Of a DNA stretch of 50,971 bases, positions 28,988 to 38,542 are shown one piece after another. Under the pieces are notes generated by a model. It was not told where the DNA came from and did no database searches. It was given only the letters and a program-made list of their open reading frames with translations. Position 1 is the stretch's first letter; each line of letters begins with the position of its first letter. Source of the DNA: Thermoanaerobacter sp. A7A (GTDB lineage: Bacteria; Bacillota; Thermoanaerobacteria; Thermoanaerobacterales; Thermoanaerobacteraceae); contig NZ_AVAF01000085.1 of NCBI RefSeq assembly GCF_000445185.1, positions 1 through 50,971 on the forward strand. The letters are read 5' to 3'. A program made the position numbers and the translations under genes.

Positions 28988-30394
28988 ATGAAGAATGATG
29001 TAGGTCTAATAGGACTTGCGGTAATGGGGCAAAACTTTGTTTTGAACATGGCCAGAAATGGTTATAGTGTTTCAGTGTACAACAGGACAGAAGAGAAAAC
29101 GAAGAAATTTATTGAGGAAAAAGTAAAAGATGAAAAAATTTATCCTTTTTATGCCTTAAAAAATTTTGTAGAAAGCTTGGAAAGACCGAGAAAAATTATA
29201 TTAATGATAAAAGCCGGGGAACCGGTAGATAATATGATTAATGAACTTTTGACGTATTTAGAACCTGGAGACCTTGTGGTAGATAGTGGTAATTCTAATT
29301 TTAGAGATACTTCTAGAAGATTAAAGTATTTGTCAGAGAAGGGAATTTTATTTTTAGGGATGGGGATTTCAGGTGGAGAATATGGAGCATTACATGGTCC
29401 ATCTTTAATGCCAGGAGGGACAAAAGAAGCATATGATTTAATAAAAGATGTACTTTTAAAAGTATCTGCAAAAACTGAAAATGGAGCATGTTGCACATAT
29501 GTAGGAAACGATTCTGCAGGTCATTTTGTGAAAATGGTTCATAATGGTATTGAATATGCTATTATGCAGTTAATTGCTGAAGTATATGATTTTATGAAAA
29601 AGGTATTGAATATAACTAATGAACAAATAAGCGATGTCTTTGAAAAATGGAATAAGGAAGAACTTAATTCCTATTTAATGGAAATTTCTTATAAGATTAT
29701 GAGATATAAAGACAAGGAGACAGGAGGATTTTTGATAGATTACATTTTAGATAAAGCAGAACAAAAAGGCACTGGAAAGTGGACTGCTCAAACTTCTTTG
29801 GATTTAGGAGTTCCTACACCAACATTGAATTTGGCGGTAGAGGCCAGAGTTATTTCTCATTACAAGGAAGAAAGAAAAACTTTATCAAAATTATATTCGA
29901 AAGAAAAGAATACAATCTCTGTGAATAAAGAAGAAATGATAGAGCATTTAAAAAAGACACTGCTTTTTGGAGTATTCATGTCATTTTCACAAGGATTATG
30001 GCTCATTTATGAAGCTTCAAAACAATATAATTATGGAGTAGACCTTAGCGAAATATTAAGAATTTGGAAAGGAGGCTGTATTATAAGAGCAAAAATTTTA
30101 GACTTTTTGAGGGATATCATCAGAGAAAATGAAGAATATGCAAATCTTTTGCATAGTGATAAGTCTATAGAATTTATTAAGGATAAATTAAATTCTGTCT
30201 ATCAAGTTCTAGAAATTGGAAGAAATTATAGAATACCTCTCATGATAATAAATTCTGCAGTTGATTATTATTTTGCTTTAACAGAGGAAAATCTTCCTGC
30301 AAATCTTATTCAAGCCCAACGTGACTTTTTTGGAGCTCATACTTATGAAAGAGTCGATAAAGAAGGAATATTCCACACAGAGTGGGAAAAATAA
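28988..30394 (+). CDS. gnd: 6-phosphogluconate dehydrogenase, decarboxylating
   Basis: Oxidises 6-phosphogluconate to ribulose 5-phosphate and CO2. The 468-residue protein has the N-terminal Rossmann motif VGLIGLAVMGQNFVLNMARNG, SGGEYGALHGPSLMPGG (substrate loop), the catalytic lysine/asparagine segment HFVKMVHNGIEYA and the C-terminal GTGKWTAQTSLDLGVP. It is full length for long-form 6PGDH. ATG 28988 follows TTGGAGGGAGT. Its place behind a mannose-type PTS suggests that the PTS delivers gluconate 6-phosphate directly to this enzyme. Confidence 0.95.
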   Translation: MKNDVGLIGLAVMGQNFVLNMARNGYSVSVYNRTEEKTKKFIEEKVKDEKIYPFYALKNFVESLERPRKIILMIKAGEPVDNMINELLTYLEPGDLVVDSGNSNFRDTSRRLKYLSEKGILFLGMGISGGEYGALHGPSLMPGGTKEAYDLIKDVLLKVSAKTENGACCTYVGNDSAGHFVKMVHNGIEYAIMQLIAEVYDFMKKVLNITNEQISDVFEKWNKEELNSYLMEISYKIMRYKDKETGGFLIDYILDKAEQKGTGKWTAQTSLDLGVPTPTLNLAVEARVISHYKEERKTLSKLYSKEKNTISVNKEEMIEHLKKTLLFGVFMSFSQGLWLIYEASKQYNYGVDLSEILRIWKGGCIIRAKILDFLRDIIRENEEYANLLHSDKSIEFIKDKLNSVYQVLEIGRNYRIPLMIINSAVDYYFALTEENLPANLIQAQRDFFGAHTYERVDKEGIFHTEWEK

Positions 30395-30424
30395 GCCATG
30401 GAGAAGTTGCTCCATGGCTTTATA
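30393..30424 (+). terminator. Intrinsic terminator of module B
   Basis: AAGCCATGGAG pairs with CTCCATGGCTT around AAGTTG, followed by TTTA. It directly overlaps the end of gnd. Confidence 0.8.
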
Positions 30425-30443
30425 ACTAAAAGAAATAGCATGA

Positions 30444-30472
30444 TTGACTCGATGACAGTAATCTGCTATAAT
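30444..30472 (+). promoter_or_regulatory. Sigma-A promoter of ktrBA
   Basis: TTGACT (30444-30449), a 17-bp spacer and TATAAT (30467-30472). Confidence 0.85.
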
Positions 30473-30507
30473 TTAAGCGTTGAAAATTTGACTTAGATAT
30501 TTTAAAG

Positions 30508-30540
30508 AAGAAGTGGTTCCATAGGCTTCTTGCTTTTTTC
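30508..30540 (+). terminator. Leader attenuator ahead of ktrB
   Basis: AAGAAG (30508-30513) pairs with CTTCTT (30526-30531), and T6 follows at 30534-30539, all within the short ktrB leader and just ahead of its ribosome binding site. The leader is only about 70 bases, too short for a standard c-di-AMP riboswitch. Confidence 0.5.
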
Positions 30541-30548
30541 ATGGGAAG

Positions 30549-31892
30549 GTGATTTTTATAATAAAAATAAAACTAACACCTACTCAAGTACTTGCTTTAG
30601 GATTTGCGACTATTATATTAATTGGAACTTTATTACTAATGCTACCTGTGGCAACTAAAAGTGGAGAGAGAACAGATTTTTTAACTGCGCTTTTTACGGC
30701 TACATCAGCTACATGTGTTACTGGCCTTGTAGTTGTTGACACAAAAACATATTGGTCTGTTTTTGGGCAAATAGTGATAATGTTGCTGATACAAGTTGGC
30801 GGTTTAGGTATTATGACCATGTCAACGCTTTTCGCGTTGATCCTTGGTAGGAAGATAACCTTTAAAGAGAGATTGGTGATGCAAGAAGCTTTCAATACAA
30901 ATAGCCTCGGAGGCATTGTGAAATTTGCTAGGTATATATTAATGTTTTCTTTTTTATTTGAAAGTATTGGGGCAGTTATATTGACTCTGAGATTTTTACC
31001 ACAGATGGGATTAAAAAAAGCGGTGTATTATGGCTTTTTCCATTCTATTTCTGCATTTAATAATGCTGGCTTTGATCTTATGGGGAATTTTAAGAGTCTA
31101 ACGGGTTATGTTTCTGACTGGGTGGTAAACCTGGTCGTAATGGGTTTGATAATATTTGGTGGATTAGGATTTTACGTTTTGCTTGATATATACGAACATA
31201 GACATTTTAACAAATTTACACTGCATTCAAAAATTGTTATAACTATCACGTTGCTTTTAATTGCCATCGGTACACTGCTTATATTTTTATTTGAATACAA
31301 TAATCCAAAAACATTAGGACCACTGGATTTTCCTACAAAAATACTTGCAGCATTATTTCAAGCTGTGACACCAAGGACAGCTGGCTTTAATACGTTATCG
31401 CTTTCTGACATGACTATAGCGTCTAAATTTTTGACAATAATACTTATGTTTATTGGAGCTTCTCCAGCTGGAACAGGTGGAGGCATCAAGACAACTACTT
31501 TCGCGGTTATACTATATACTGTGTTATCAGTTATACAAGGTGAAGAAGAGACAGTACTTTATAAGCGCACTATTAGCAGAAACATAGTCTATAAAGCTGT
31601 AGCTATATCTTTTATAAGTGTTTTTATTATTTTCTCCGTGACTATGGTTTTATCTATTACTGAAACATCCAACTTTTTGACTGTATTATACGAGACGACT
31701 TCAGCTTTTGGAACTGTAGGACTATCACTTGGGCTTACCCCCGAATTGAGTACAGTTGGCAAAATTATTATAATATTTACAATGTATACTGGCAGAGTTG
31801 GTCCTTTAACATTGGCGCTGGCATTGGCACAAAGGCAGAAAAAACCTAAACCTATTATGAAGTACGCTGAAGAAAAGATTATGGTAGGCTAA
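30549..31892 (+). CDS. ktrB: Potassium uptake channel subunit KtrB (TrkH family)
   Basis: The K+-translocating subunit of the Ktr system, working with KtrA. The 447-residue membrane protein has four selectivity-filter repeats: TSATCVTGLVV, ISAFNNAGFDL, VTPRTAGFNTL and TSAFGTVGLSLG. The start is uncertain. GTG 30549 is the only standard start, but it overlaps the good ribosome site GGGAAGGTGAT. The family-typical start MKIKLTPTQ would fall on an ATA codon at 30561 at ideal spacing from that site. Confidence 0.93.
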   Translation: MIFIIKIKLTPTQVLALGFATIILIGTLLLMLPVATKSGERTDFLTALFTATSATCVTGLVVVDTKTYWSVFGQIVIMLLIQVGGLGIMTMSTLFALILGRKITFKERLVMQEAFNTNSLGGIVKFARYILMFSFLFESIGAVILTLRFLPQMGLKKAVYYGFFHSISAFNNAGFDLMGNFKSLTGYVSDWVVNLVVMGLIIFGGLGFYVLLDIYEHRHFNKFTLHSKIVITITLLLIAIGTLLIFLFEYNNPKTLGPLDFPTKILAALFQAVTPRTAGFNTLSLSDMTIASKFLTIILMFIGASPAGTGGGIKTTTFAVILYTVLSVIQGEEETVLYKRTISRNIVYKAVAISFISVFIIFSVTMVLSITETSNFLTVLYETTSAFGTVGLSLGLTPELSTVGKIIIIFTMYTGRVGPLTLALALAQRQKKPKPIMKYAEEKIMVG

Positions 31893-31907
31893 AACAGAGG
31901 TGAGAAT

Positions 31908-32561
31908 GTGAAACAGTTTATTGTTATCGGATTGGGGAGTTTTGGTATAAGTCTGGCTAAGACTTTATATGAAATGGGCAATGACGTACTGGTTATAGAT
32001 GAAGATGAAGAATTGGTGCAAGCTATGAATGGCTTGGTTACACATGCAGTGAGGGCTGATGCTACTGATGAAAATGTACTTAAGTCCCTAGGTGTGAAAA
32101 ATTTTGATGTGGCTATAGTTGCTATAGGAAAGAACATGGAATCAAGCATTATGGTAACAATGTTGGTCAAAGAATTGGGTGTAAAATATGTAGTAGCAAA
32201 AGCTCACAATGAATTACACGCAAGAGTTCTTTATAAGGTTGGAGCAGATAGAGTTGTAATGCCTGAAAAAGATATGGGCATAAGGGTTGCCAGAAATGTT
32301 TTTTCTAGCAATTTAATAGACCTTATTGAGTTTTCTAAGGAATACAGCATAGCAGAAATTCTTCCAATTGAAGAATGGTTTGGCAAAACGTTAAAGGAAA
32401 TAAACGTGAGAGAAAAATATGGATTAAATGTCGTAGCGGTAAAAAAATTTAATGATGAAATCATTGTATCACCAGGGCCGGACTATGAGATTAATGAAGG
32501 TGATGTATTAGCTGTTTGCGGGAAAAATACAGATATTAAAAGATTTGAGATAAAAACATAG
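31908..32561 (+). CDS. ktrA: Ktr potassium uptake regulatory subunit KtrA
   Basis: A cytoplasmic ring protein that gates KtrB. The 217-residue protein has an N-terminal RCK domain with the nucleotide-binding motif VIGLGSFGISLAKTL, acidic end of strand 2 (VIDEDEE), and a C-terminal RCK_C domain (about 135-217), which binds c-di-AMP in many Firmicutes. Start is GTG 31908 behind GAGGTGAGA, 15 bp after ktrB. Confidence 0.93.
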   Translation: MKQFIVIGLGSFGISLAKTLYEMGNDVLVIDEDEELVQAMNGLVTHAVRADATDENVLKSLGVKNFDVAIVAIGKNMESSIMVTMLVKELGVKYVVAKAHNELHARVLYKVGADRVVMPEKDMGIRVARNVFSSNLIDLIEFSKEYSIAEILPIEEWFGKTLKEINVREKYGLNVVAVKKFNDEIIVSPGPDYEINEGDVLAVCGKNTDIKRFEIKT

Positions 32562-32582
32562 GATATAGGAAGAATTGTAGAA

Positions 32583-32630
32583 AAATAAAGCCATTGGAGT
32601 ATATGTCACTCCGTGGCTTTATTTTTTTTA
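32583..32630 (+). terminator. Intrinsic terminator of ktrBA
   Basis: A long stem, AAATAAAGCCA(T)TGGAGT with ACTCC(G)TGGCTTTATTT, is followed by T8. Confidence 0.92.
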
Positions 32631-32676
32631 TTTTTTTACTCAAAAAGGAGGATTTTTTTAATATACGTCGAATATA

Positions 32677-32706
32677 TATAATATAAGTTTGTTGAATCAA
32701 TAAACT
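32677..32706 (+). promoter_or_regulatory. xyl promoter -10 and XylR operator
   Basis: TATAAT at 32677-32682 is followed at once by a 21-bp near-perfect palindrome (32686-32706): AGTTTGTTGA, central A, TCAATAAACT, one mismatch. It resembles the Bacillus XylR operator (GTTTGTT...AACAAAC) and lies where a repressor would block initiation. A good -35 is not seen. Confidence 0.75.
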
Positions 32707-32724
32707 ATTGGGGTGGTTATATAA

Positions 32725-32871
32725 ATGAAAAGAAAATTAAAAAACAGTGTCGGAATATGGGCATTTGGCCCTGCTGCTACAAGATTCGATCCTGCAGGAT
32801 ACCACACGGAGCTTTCAAATGAGACAATGGAAGCATATATTGCATGGCACTTGGAGCAAAGTTTTAAATAA
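32725..32871 (+). pseudogene. Truncated sugar-isomerase (TIM-barrel) N-terminus in the xyl leader
   Basis: A 48-codon frame opens at ATG 32725 behind [27 protein letters not shown] then [15 protein letters not shown]. This resembles the N-terminus of TIM-barrel sugar isomerase/epimerase proteins. It stops after about 48 residues, far short of a barrel. It is either a deletion remnant of a gene once at the head of the xyl operon or a leader peptide. It lies between the XylR operator and xylA. Confidence 0.55.
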
Positions 32872-32899
32872 TTATATTTTCAAAAAGGAGGAAAATGAC

Positions 32900-34216
32900 A
32901 TGGAATACTTCAAAAATGTACCACAAATAAAATATGAAGGACCAAAATCAAACAATCCATATGCATTTAAATTTTACAATCCAGATGAAATAATAGACGG
33001 AAAACCTTTAAAAGAACACTTGCGTTTTTCAGTAGCGTACTGGCACACATTTACAGCCAATGGGACAGATCCATTTGGAGCACCCACAATGCAAAGGCCA
33101 TGGGACCATTTTACTGACCCTATGGATATTGCCAAAGCGAGAGTAGAAGCAGCCTTTGAACTATTTGAAAAACTCGACGTACCATTTTTCTGTTTCCATG
33201 ACAGAGATATAGCTCCGGAAGGAGAGACATTAAGGGAGACGAACAAAAATTTAGATACAATAGTTGCAATGATAAAAGACTACTTAAAGACGAGCAAAAC
33301 AAAAGTATTATGGGGCACAGCGAACCTTTTTTCAAATCCGAGATTTGTACATGGAGCAGCTACTTCCTGTAATGCAGATGTATTTGCATATGCAGCAGCG
33401 CAAGTAAAAAAAGCACTTGAGATAACAAAAGAACTTGGAGGACAGAACTATGTATTTTGGGGTGGAAGAGAAGGATATGAAACATTACTTAACACAGATA
33501 TGGAATTGGAACTTGATAACTTAGCAAGATTTTTGCACATGGCAGTAGAATATGCAAAAGAGATAGGATTTGAAGGGCAGCTTTTAATTGAGCCAAAACC
33601 AAAGGAACCGACAAAACACCAATATGATTTTGACGCAGCGAACGTATATGCATTTTTGAAGAAATATGACCTTGATAAATACTTCAAATTAAACATAGAA
33701 GCAAACCATACGACACTTGCAGGACATGACTTTCAACATGAATTAAGATATGCAAGAATTAACAATATGTTAGGCTCTATAGATGCAAATATGGGAGATA
33801 TGCTTTTAGGATGGGATACAGACCAATTTCCAACAGATATACGAATGACAACCCTTGCAATGTATGAAGTCATTAAGATGGGTGGTTTTGACAAAGGAGG
33901 ACTTAACTTTGATGCAAAAGTAAGACGTGCTTCATTTGAACCAGAAGACCTATTTTTAGGACATATTGCAGGAATGGATGCTTTTGCAAAAGGATTTAAA
34001 GTAGCCTATAAGCTTGTTAAAGATGGTGTATTTGATAGATTTATAGAAGAAAGATACAAAAGTTATCGAGAAGGCATAGGAGCAGAAATAGTAAATGGAA
34101 AAGCGAACTTTAAAACTCTTGAAGAATATGCATTAAACAATCCAAAGATTGAGAACAAATCAGGCAAGCAAGAGTTGTTAGAGTCAATATTAAATCAGTA
34201 TTTATTTAGTGAATGA
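32900..34216 (+). CDS. xylA: Xylose isomerase (class II)
   Basis: Converts D-xylose to D-xylulose. The 438-residue protein starts [20 protein letters not shown], has [10 protein letters not shown] with the catalytic His/Asp (near 101-106), [15 protein letters not shown], and metal-binding [19 protein letters not shown]. Length and N-terminal extension mark class II, as in thermophilic anaerobes. ATG 32900 is chosen because AAAGGAGG precedes it and because it matches the family N-terminus; the longer open frame upstream is not coding. Confidence 0.97.
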   Translation: MEYFKNVPQIKYEGPKSNNPYAFKFYNPDEIIDGKPLKEHLRFSVAYWHTFTANGTDPFGAPTMQRPWDHFTDPMDIAKARVEAAFELFEKLDVPFFCFHDRDIAPEGETLRETNKNLDTIVAMIKDYLKTSKTKVLWGTANLFSNPRFVHGAATSCNADVFAYAAAQVKKALEITKELGGQNYVFWGGREGYETLLNTDMELELDNLARFLHMAVEYAKEIGFEGQLLIEPKPKEPTKHQYDFDAANVYAFLKKYDLDKYFKLNIEANHTTLAGHDFQHELRYARINNMLGSIDANMGDMLLGWDTDQFPTDIRMTTLAMYEVIKMGGFDKGGLNFDAKVRRASFEPEDLFLGHIAGMDAFAKGFKVAYKLVKDGVFDRFIEERYKSYREGIGAEIVNGKANFKTLEEYALNNPKIENKSGKQELLESILNQYLFSE

Positions 34217-34230
34217 CGGAGGGCTAAAAT

Positions 34231-35733
34231 ATGTATTTTCTTGGGATAGATTTGGGTACATCAGCTGTAAAGATAATTTTAGTAGAGGAAAAAGGAAATG
34301 TAATAGGAAGCACATCAAAAGAATATCCAGTATATTACCCTCAGCCAGGCTGGTCAGAACAAAACCCTGAAGACTGGTGGAATGCCACAAAAGATGGCAT
34401 ACGTGAGTTAATAATTAAAACTGGTGTAAAAAATGATGATATAAAAGGCATAGGGCTAAGTGGACAAATGCATGGCCTTGTGCTTTTAGATGAGAACAAC
34501 AATGTACTATTGCCTGCTATACTTTGGAATGACCAAAGAACGCAAGAGGAATGTGATTATATTACCCAAAAATTAGGTAAAGAAAGATTGACAAAATACA
34601 CAGGGAACAAAGCTTTAACCGGATTTACAGCCCCAAAGATATTATGGGTAAGAAAACATCGCCCTGATGTATATAAAAAGATTCATCGTATACTTTTACC
34701 TAAAGATTACATCAGATTCAAACTTACAGGGGAATATGCAACAGATGTATCAGATGCATCAGGTACATTGTTGTTTGATGTAGAAAATAGAAAATGGTCA
34801 AAAGAGATGCTAGATGCGTTAGAGATACCCTATAATTGGATGCCAAAATGTTATGAATCTACGGAGGTAACTGGATATGTCACAAAAGAGGCAGCAGATT
34901 TGACAGGATTAAAAGAAGGGACAATAGTTGTAGGCGGAGGAGGAGATCAAGCAAGTGGAGCAGTAGGGACAGGAACAGTAAAAAGTGGCATAGTATCAGT
35001 TGCACTTGGCACTTCAGGAGTTGTATTTGCAAGTCAAGACAAATATGTAGTAGATGAAGAAAACAGATTACACTCTTTCTGTCATGCTAATGGCAAATGG
35101 CATGTAATGGGAGTAATGCTCTCAGCAGCCGCTTGTTTAAAATGGTGGATAGATAACATAATCAACTTTAATGGTTCTTCTATAACATATGAAAAGCTTT
35201 TAGAAGAAGCAGAAAAAGTAACACCAGGCAGTGGTGGATTAATATTTCTGCCTTATCTCATGGGTGAGAGGACTCCACATAGTGACCCTTATGCAAGAGG
35301 AAGCTTTATAGGATTAAACATGACTCACAAGAGAGAACACATGACAAGAGCAATACTTGAAGGTGTAGCATTTGGGCTTAGAGACTCACTTGAGATAATA
35401 AAAGAACTCAATATACCGATAAATGAAGTCAGAGTAAGCGGTGGCGGTGCAAAAAGTGTGTTGTGGAGACAAATACTTGCAGACATTTTTGGCGTCAGAG
35501 TAGACATGGTAAATGCGACTGAAGGACCAGCTTTTGGCGCAGCAATAATGGCAGCAGTGGGATATGGAATATTTAAAGATGTTGAAGAGGCATGTAGTAC
35601 ACTCATCAAAGTGACTGATAGTGTTTACCCAATAGGAGAAAATGTAAGTAAATATGATGAAATATATGCTATCTACAAGGACTTGTATTACTTACTAAAA
35701 AATACATTTAAAAGAATCTCAAAAAATGGTTAA
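34231..35733 (+). CDS. xylB: Xylulokinase
   Basis: Phosphorylates D-xylulose to xylulose 5-phosphate. The 500-residue FGGY kinase has GIDLGTSAVKIILVEE (phosphate-1), SGQMHGLVLLDE, WNDQRTQEEC, GGGGDQASGAVGTG and the C-terminal SGGGAKSVLWRQILAD. It follows xylA by 14 bp with a CGGAGGG site. Confidence 0.96.
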   Translation: MYFLGIDLGTSAVKIILVEEKGNVIGSTSKEYPVYYPQPGWSEQNPEDWWNATKDGIRELIIKTGVKNDDIKGIGLSGQMHGLVLLDENNNVLLPAILWNDQRTQEECDYITQKLGKERLTKYTGNKALTGFTAPKILWVRKHRPDVYKKIHRILLPKDYIRFKLTGEYATDVSDASGTLLFDVENRKWSKEMLDALEIPYNWMPKCYESTEVTGYVTKEAADLTGLKEGTIVVGGGGDQASGAVGTGTVKSGIVSVALGTSGVVFASQDKYVVDEENRLHSFCHANGKWHVMGVMLSAAACLKWWIDNIINFNGSSITYEKLLEEAEKVTPGSGGLIFLPYLMGERTPHSDPYARGSFIGLNMTHKREHMTRAILEGVAFGLRDSLEIIKELNIPINEVRVSGGGAKSVLWRQILADIFGVRVDMVNATEGPAFGAAIMAAVGYGIFKDVEEACSTLIKVTDSVYPIGENVSKYDEIYAIYKDLYYLLKNTFKRISKNG

Positions 35734-35820
35734 AAGGGGGTGTCCAAAAATATCACAAGACAAAAACCTTTTACAGCAAAAATATTATAGAAATATATTA
35801 TTTTGAGGAGGGGAATAGGT

Positions 35821-36930
35821 ATGTCATGGAAATTTTCTAGAAAAATTGTTTTGATGTTTGTGGCTATGTTTGTTTTAGGAATTGTTCTTTCTGGGTGTGC
35901 TACTACACAGAATAATCAACCAAATAGTTCTTCTACAACTCCATCTTCTAACGAATCGACAAAAGCCCCGGAAAAAATAAAAATAGGATTTAGCATGGAC
36001 AATTTGGCGTTAGAAAGATGGCAAAAAGATAGAGATTTATTTGTGAAAAAAGCACAAGAATTAGGGGCAGAAGTATTAGTTCAGTCTGCCAATAGTGATT
36101 CACAATTGCAATATTCACAATGCCAAAATTTAATTGCTCAAGGAATACAGGTTTTAGTTATATTACCTACAGATGGAAGTGCAATAGCGCCTATAGTGGA
36201 AGAAGCTCATAAAGCAGGTGTAAAGGTTTTAGCCTATGATAGATTAATAATGAATTCTGACCTTGATTACTATGTTTCTTTTGACAATGTAAAAGTAGGA
36301 GAATTGCAAGCAGAAGCAATTACCAAATTAGTACCAAAGGGAAGGTATTTCTTACTTGAAGGTTCTCCGACAGATAATAATGCAAAACTATTTTATGAAG
36401 GACAGATGAAAGTATTAAAGCCATTAGTTGACAAGGGGGATATTAAAATTGTAGGAGAACAATGGGCTAAAAATTGGGATACTAATGAGGCTTATAAAAT
36501 TATGCAGAATGCTTTAGTTGCTAATAATAATAAGATTGATGCAGTAGTTGATGCGAACGATAGTACTGCATTAGGGGCAATTAGGGCTTTAGAAGAGCAA
36601 GGATTAGCTGGCAAAATTCCAATTTCTGGGCAAGATGCCGACTTAGCTAATTGCCAATTGATTGTAGAAGGAAAACAGACAATGACTGTATACAAACCAA
36701 TTGTATTGGAAGCTACAAAAGCAGCTGAAATGGCAGTTGCTATGGCGAAAGGAGAAAAAGTAGAAACTAATGGTACAGTGAATAATGGGAAAATAGATGT
36801 ACCTTCCATGTTGTTAACTCCTATTGCAGTAGATAAGAGTAATATGGTAGATACAGTTATAAAAGACGGATTCCAGAAATTAGAAGATGTTTACAAAAAT
36901 GTTCCCAAAGATCAATGGCCAAAACAGTAA
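35821..36930 (+). CDS. xylF: D-xylose ABC transporter substrate-binding lipoprotein
   Basis: Extracytoplasmic receptor of the xylose importer. The 369-residue protein has a signal peptide and lipobox LSGC (Cys26), a Ser/Thr-rich tether, then a type I periplasmic-binding fold: KIGFSMDNLALERWQKDRDLF, LPTDGSAIAPIVEEAHKAGV, YDRLIMNSDLDYYVSFDN, GQDADLANCQLIVEGKQTMTVYKP, close to XylF. ATG 35821 follows GAGGAGGGG; an in-frame start at 35803 lies ahead of the site. Confidence 0.93.
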   Translation: MSWKFSRKIVLMFVAMFVLGIVLSGCATTQNNQPNSSSTTPSSNESTKAPEKIKIGFSMDNLALERWQKDRDLFVKKAQELGAEVLVQSANSDSQLQYSQCQNLIAQGIQVLVILPTDGSAIAPIVEEAHKAGVKVLAYDRLIMNSDLDYYVSFDNVKVGELQAEAITKLVPKGRYFLLEGSPTDNNAKLFYEGQMKVLKPLVDKGDIKIVGEQWAKNWDTNEAYKIMQNALVANNNKIDAVVDANDSTALGAIRALEEQGLAGKIPISGQDADLANCQLIVEGKQTMTVYKPIVLEATKAAEMAVAMAKGEKVETNGTVNNGKIDVPSMLLTPIAVDKSNMVDTVIKDGFQKLEDVYKNVPKDQWPKQ

Positions 36931-36937
36931 ATAAATT

Positions 36938-36966
36938 AAGTAGGGGAAGAATCTCTTCCCCTACTT
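36938..36966 (+). repeat. 13-bp hairpin between xylF and xylG
   Basis: AAGTAGGGGAAGA (36938-36950) pairs perfectly with TCTTCCCCTACTT (36954-36966) across ATC. No T-run follows. Such hairpins behind a binding-protein gene usually protect its mRNA and raise its yield over the ATPase and permease. Confidence 0.75.
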
Positions 36967-37006
36967 ATTCCAAGATTTAAAGGAAAACTGCAATTGGAGG
37001 GTTTTT

Positions 37007-38542
37007 ATGAGTGAATATATATTGGAAATGTACAATATTACAAAAGAATTTCCAGGAATTAAAGCATTGGATAATGTTTCTTTCAAGGTAAAAAGAGGTG
37101 AAATCCATGCTCTTTGTGGAGAAAACGGTGCTGGTAAATCTACATTGATGAAAATATTGAGTGGTGTATACCCTTATGGTACTTATTCTGGCGAAATATT
37201 TTATAATGGTGAAAAATTGATTTTACACTCAATTAGAGATGCTGAAAGAAAAGGTATAGCTATTATATATCAAGAATTAGCTTTAATTAAGGAGCTTTCA
37301 GTAAAAGAGAATATTTTTATGGGCAATGAGCCGAATAAAAATGGAATAGTAGATTTTGACCAAATGTACATTAATGCTAAAAAAATCTTACAACAATTTA
37401 ATTTAGATATTGATCCTAACACGTTAGTGAAAAATTTAGGAGTTGGGCAACAACAATTAGTGGAAATTGCGAAAGCATTATCTAAGAGTGCAAGCTTATT
37501 GATCTTGGATGAACCTACATCTTCTCTAACAGAAGCAGATGTTGAAATTCTACTAAAAATATTAAAGAAATTAAAAGAAAATGGAGTTACATGTATCTAT
37601 ATTTCCCATAAATTAGATGAAGTAATGGAAATTGCGGATACTGTAACTGTGATTAGGGATGGTAAAACTATAGGGACTGATTCTGCAAAAAATTTAACAA
37701 AAGAAAAGATTATAAGTATGATGGTAGGGCGAGAATTATCTCAACTTTATCCAAGAGAAAAACACTTTATAGGAGAGGTATTTTTTGAAGTAAAAGATTT
37801 CAATGTTTATGACACAAAAATTCAGAACAGAAGAATAGTAAAAAATGTGAGTTTTAAACTTAGGAAAGGAGAAATTTTAGGAATTGCAGGTCTGATTGGT
37901 GCAGGACGTACAGAGCTTGTTTCGAGTATTTTTGGTTCTTATCCTGGAAAATGGACAGGAGATGTATATTTGGAAGGGAAGAAGATTATTATCAGAAATC
38001 CAAGTGATGCATTAAAATATGGTATTGCAATGGTACCGGAAGACAGGAAAAAAGAGGGGCTTATTAGTTTGATGTCAGTAAAAGAAAATATGACTATATC
38101 AAATTTAGAAAATTATAAAAAAAATCTGATAGGTACAATAAATGAGAACAGGGAACTATTAGATGTAAAAGACTATATAAAGAAGATAAATATAAAAACA
38201 TCGCATTTTAGTACACAAGTAAAAAACTTAAGCGGTGGCAATCAACAAAAAGTGGTATTGGCAAAAAACCTATTAAGTAAACCTAAAATATTAATTTTAG
38301 ATGAGCCTACAAGAGGTATTGATGTTGGAGCAAAATATGAGATTTATAAATTGATGTTTTCGCTTGCTAAAGAAGGTATTTCAATAATAATGATTTCTTC
38401 AGAATTGCCGGAAATACTAGGTATAAGCGACAGAATAATTGTAATGCATGAGGGGGAAAAGAAGGGAGAATTTGAAAACAAAAATGTAACTCAAGAAATG
38501 ATAATGCAATGTGCAATAGGAGGTAGAAGTAATAATGATTAA
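37007..38542 (+). CDS. xylG: D-xylose ABC transporter ATPase
   Basis: A 511-residue fused double ATPase of the ribose/xylose class. First domain: Walker A GENGAGKST, signature LGVGQQQLVEIAKALS, Walker B LLILDEPTSSL. Second domain: degenerate Walker A GLIGAGRTEL, signature NLSGGNQQKVVLAKNLL, ILILDEPTRGIDVGAK. The degenerate second Walker A is normal for the family. ATG 37007 follows TTGGAGGG. Confidence 0.95.
   Translation: MSEYILEMYNITKEFPGIKALDNVSFKVKRGEIHALCGENGAGKSTLMKILSGVYPYGTYSGEIFYNGEKLILHSIRDAERKGIAIIYQELALIKELSVKENIFMGNEPNKNGIVDFDQMYINAKKILQQFNLDIDPNTLVKNLGVGQQQLVEIAKALSKSASLLILDEPTSSLTEADVEILLKILKKLKENGVTCIYISHKLDEVMEIADTVTVIRDGKTIGTDSAKNLTKEKIISMMVGRELSQLYPREKHFIGEVFFEVKDFNVYDTKIQNRRIVKNVSFKLRKGEILGIAGLIGAGRTELVSSIFGSYPGKWTGDVYLEGKKIIIRNPSDALKYGIAMVPEDRKKEGLISLMSVKENMTISNLENYKKNLIGTINENRELLDVKDYIKKINIKTSHFSTQVKNLSGGNQQKVVLAKNLLSKPKILILDEPTRGIDVGAKYEIYKLMFSLAKEGISIIMISSELPEILGISDRIIVMHEGEKKGEFENKNVTQEMIMQCAIGGRSNND

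Noticed and set aside
32747-32899. N-terminal extension of xylA by 51 codons
   Set aside because: The extension reads the truncated isomerase-like frame in another phase; the strong AAAGGAGG site and family N-terminus place the start at 32900.
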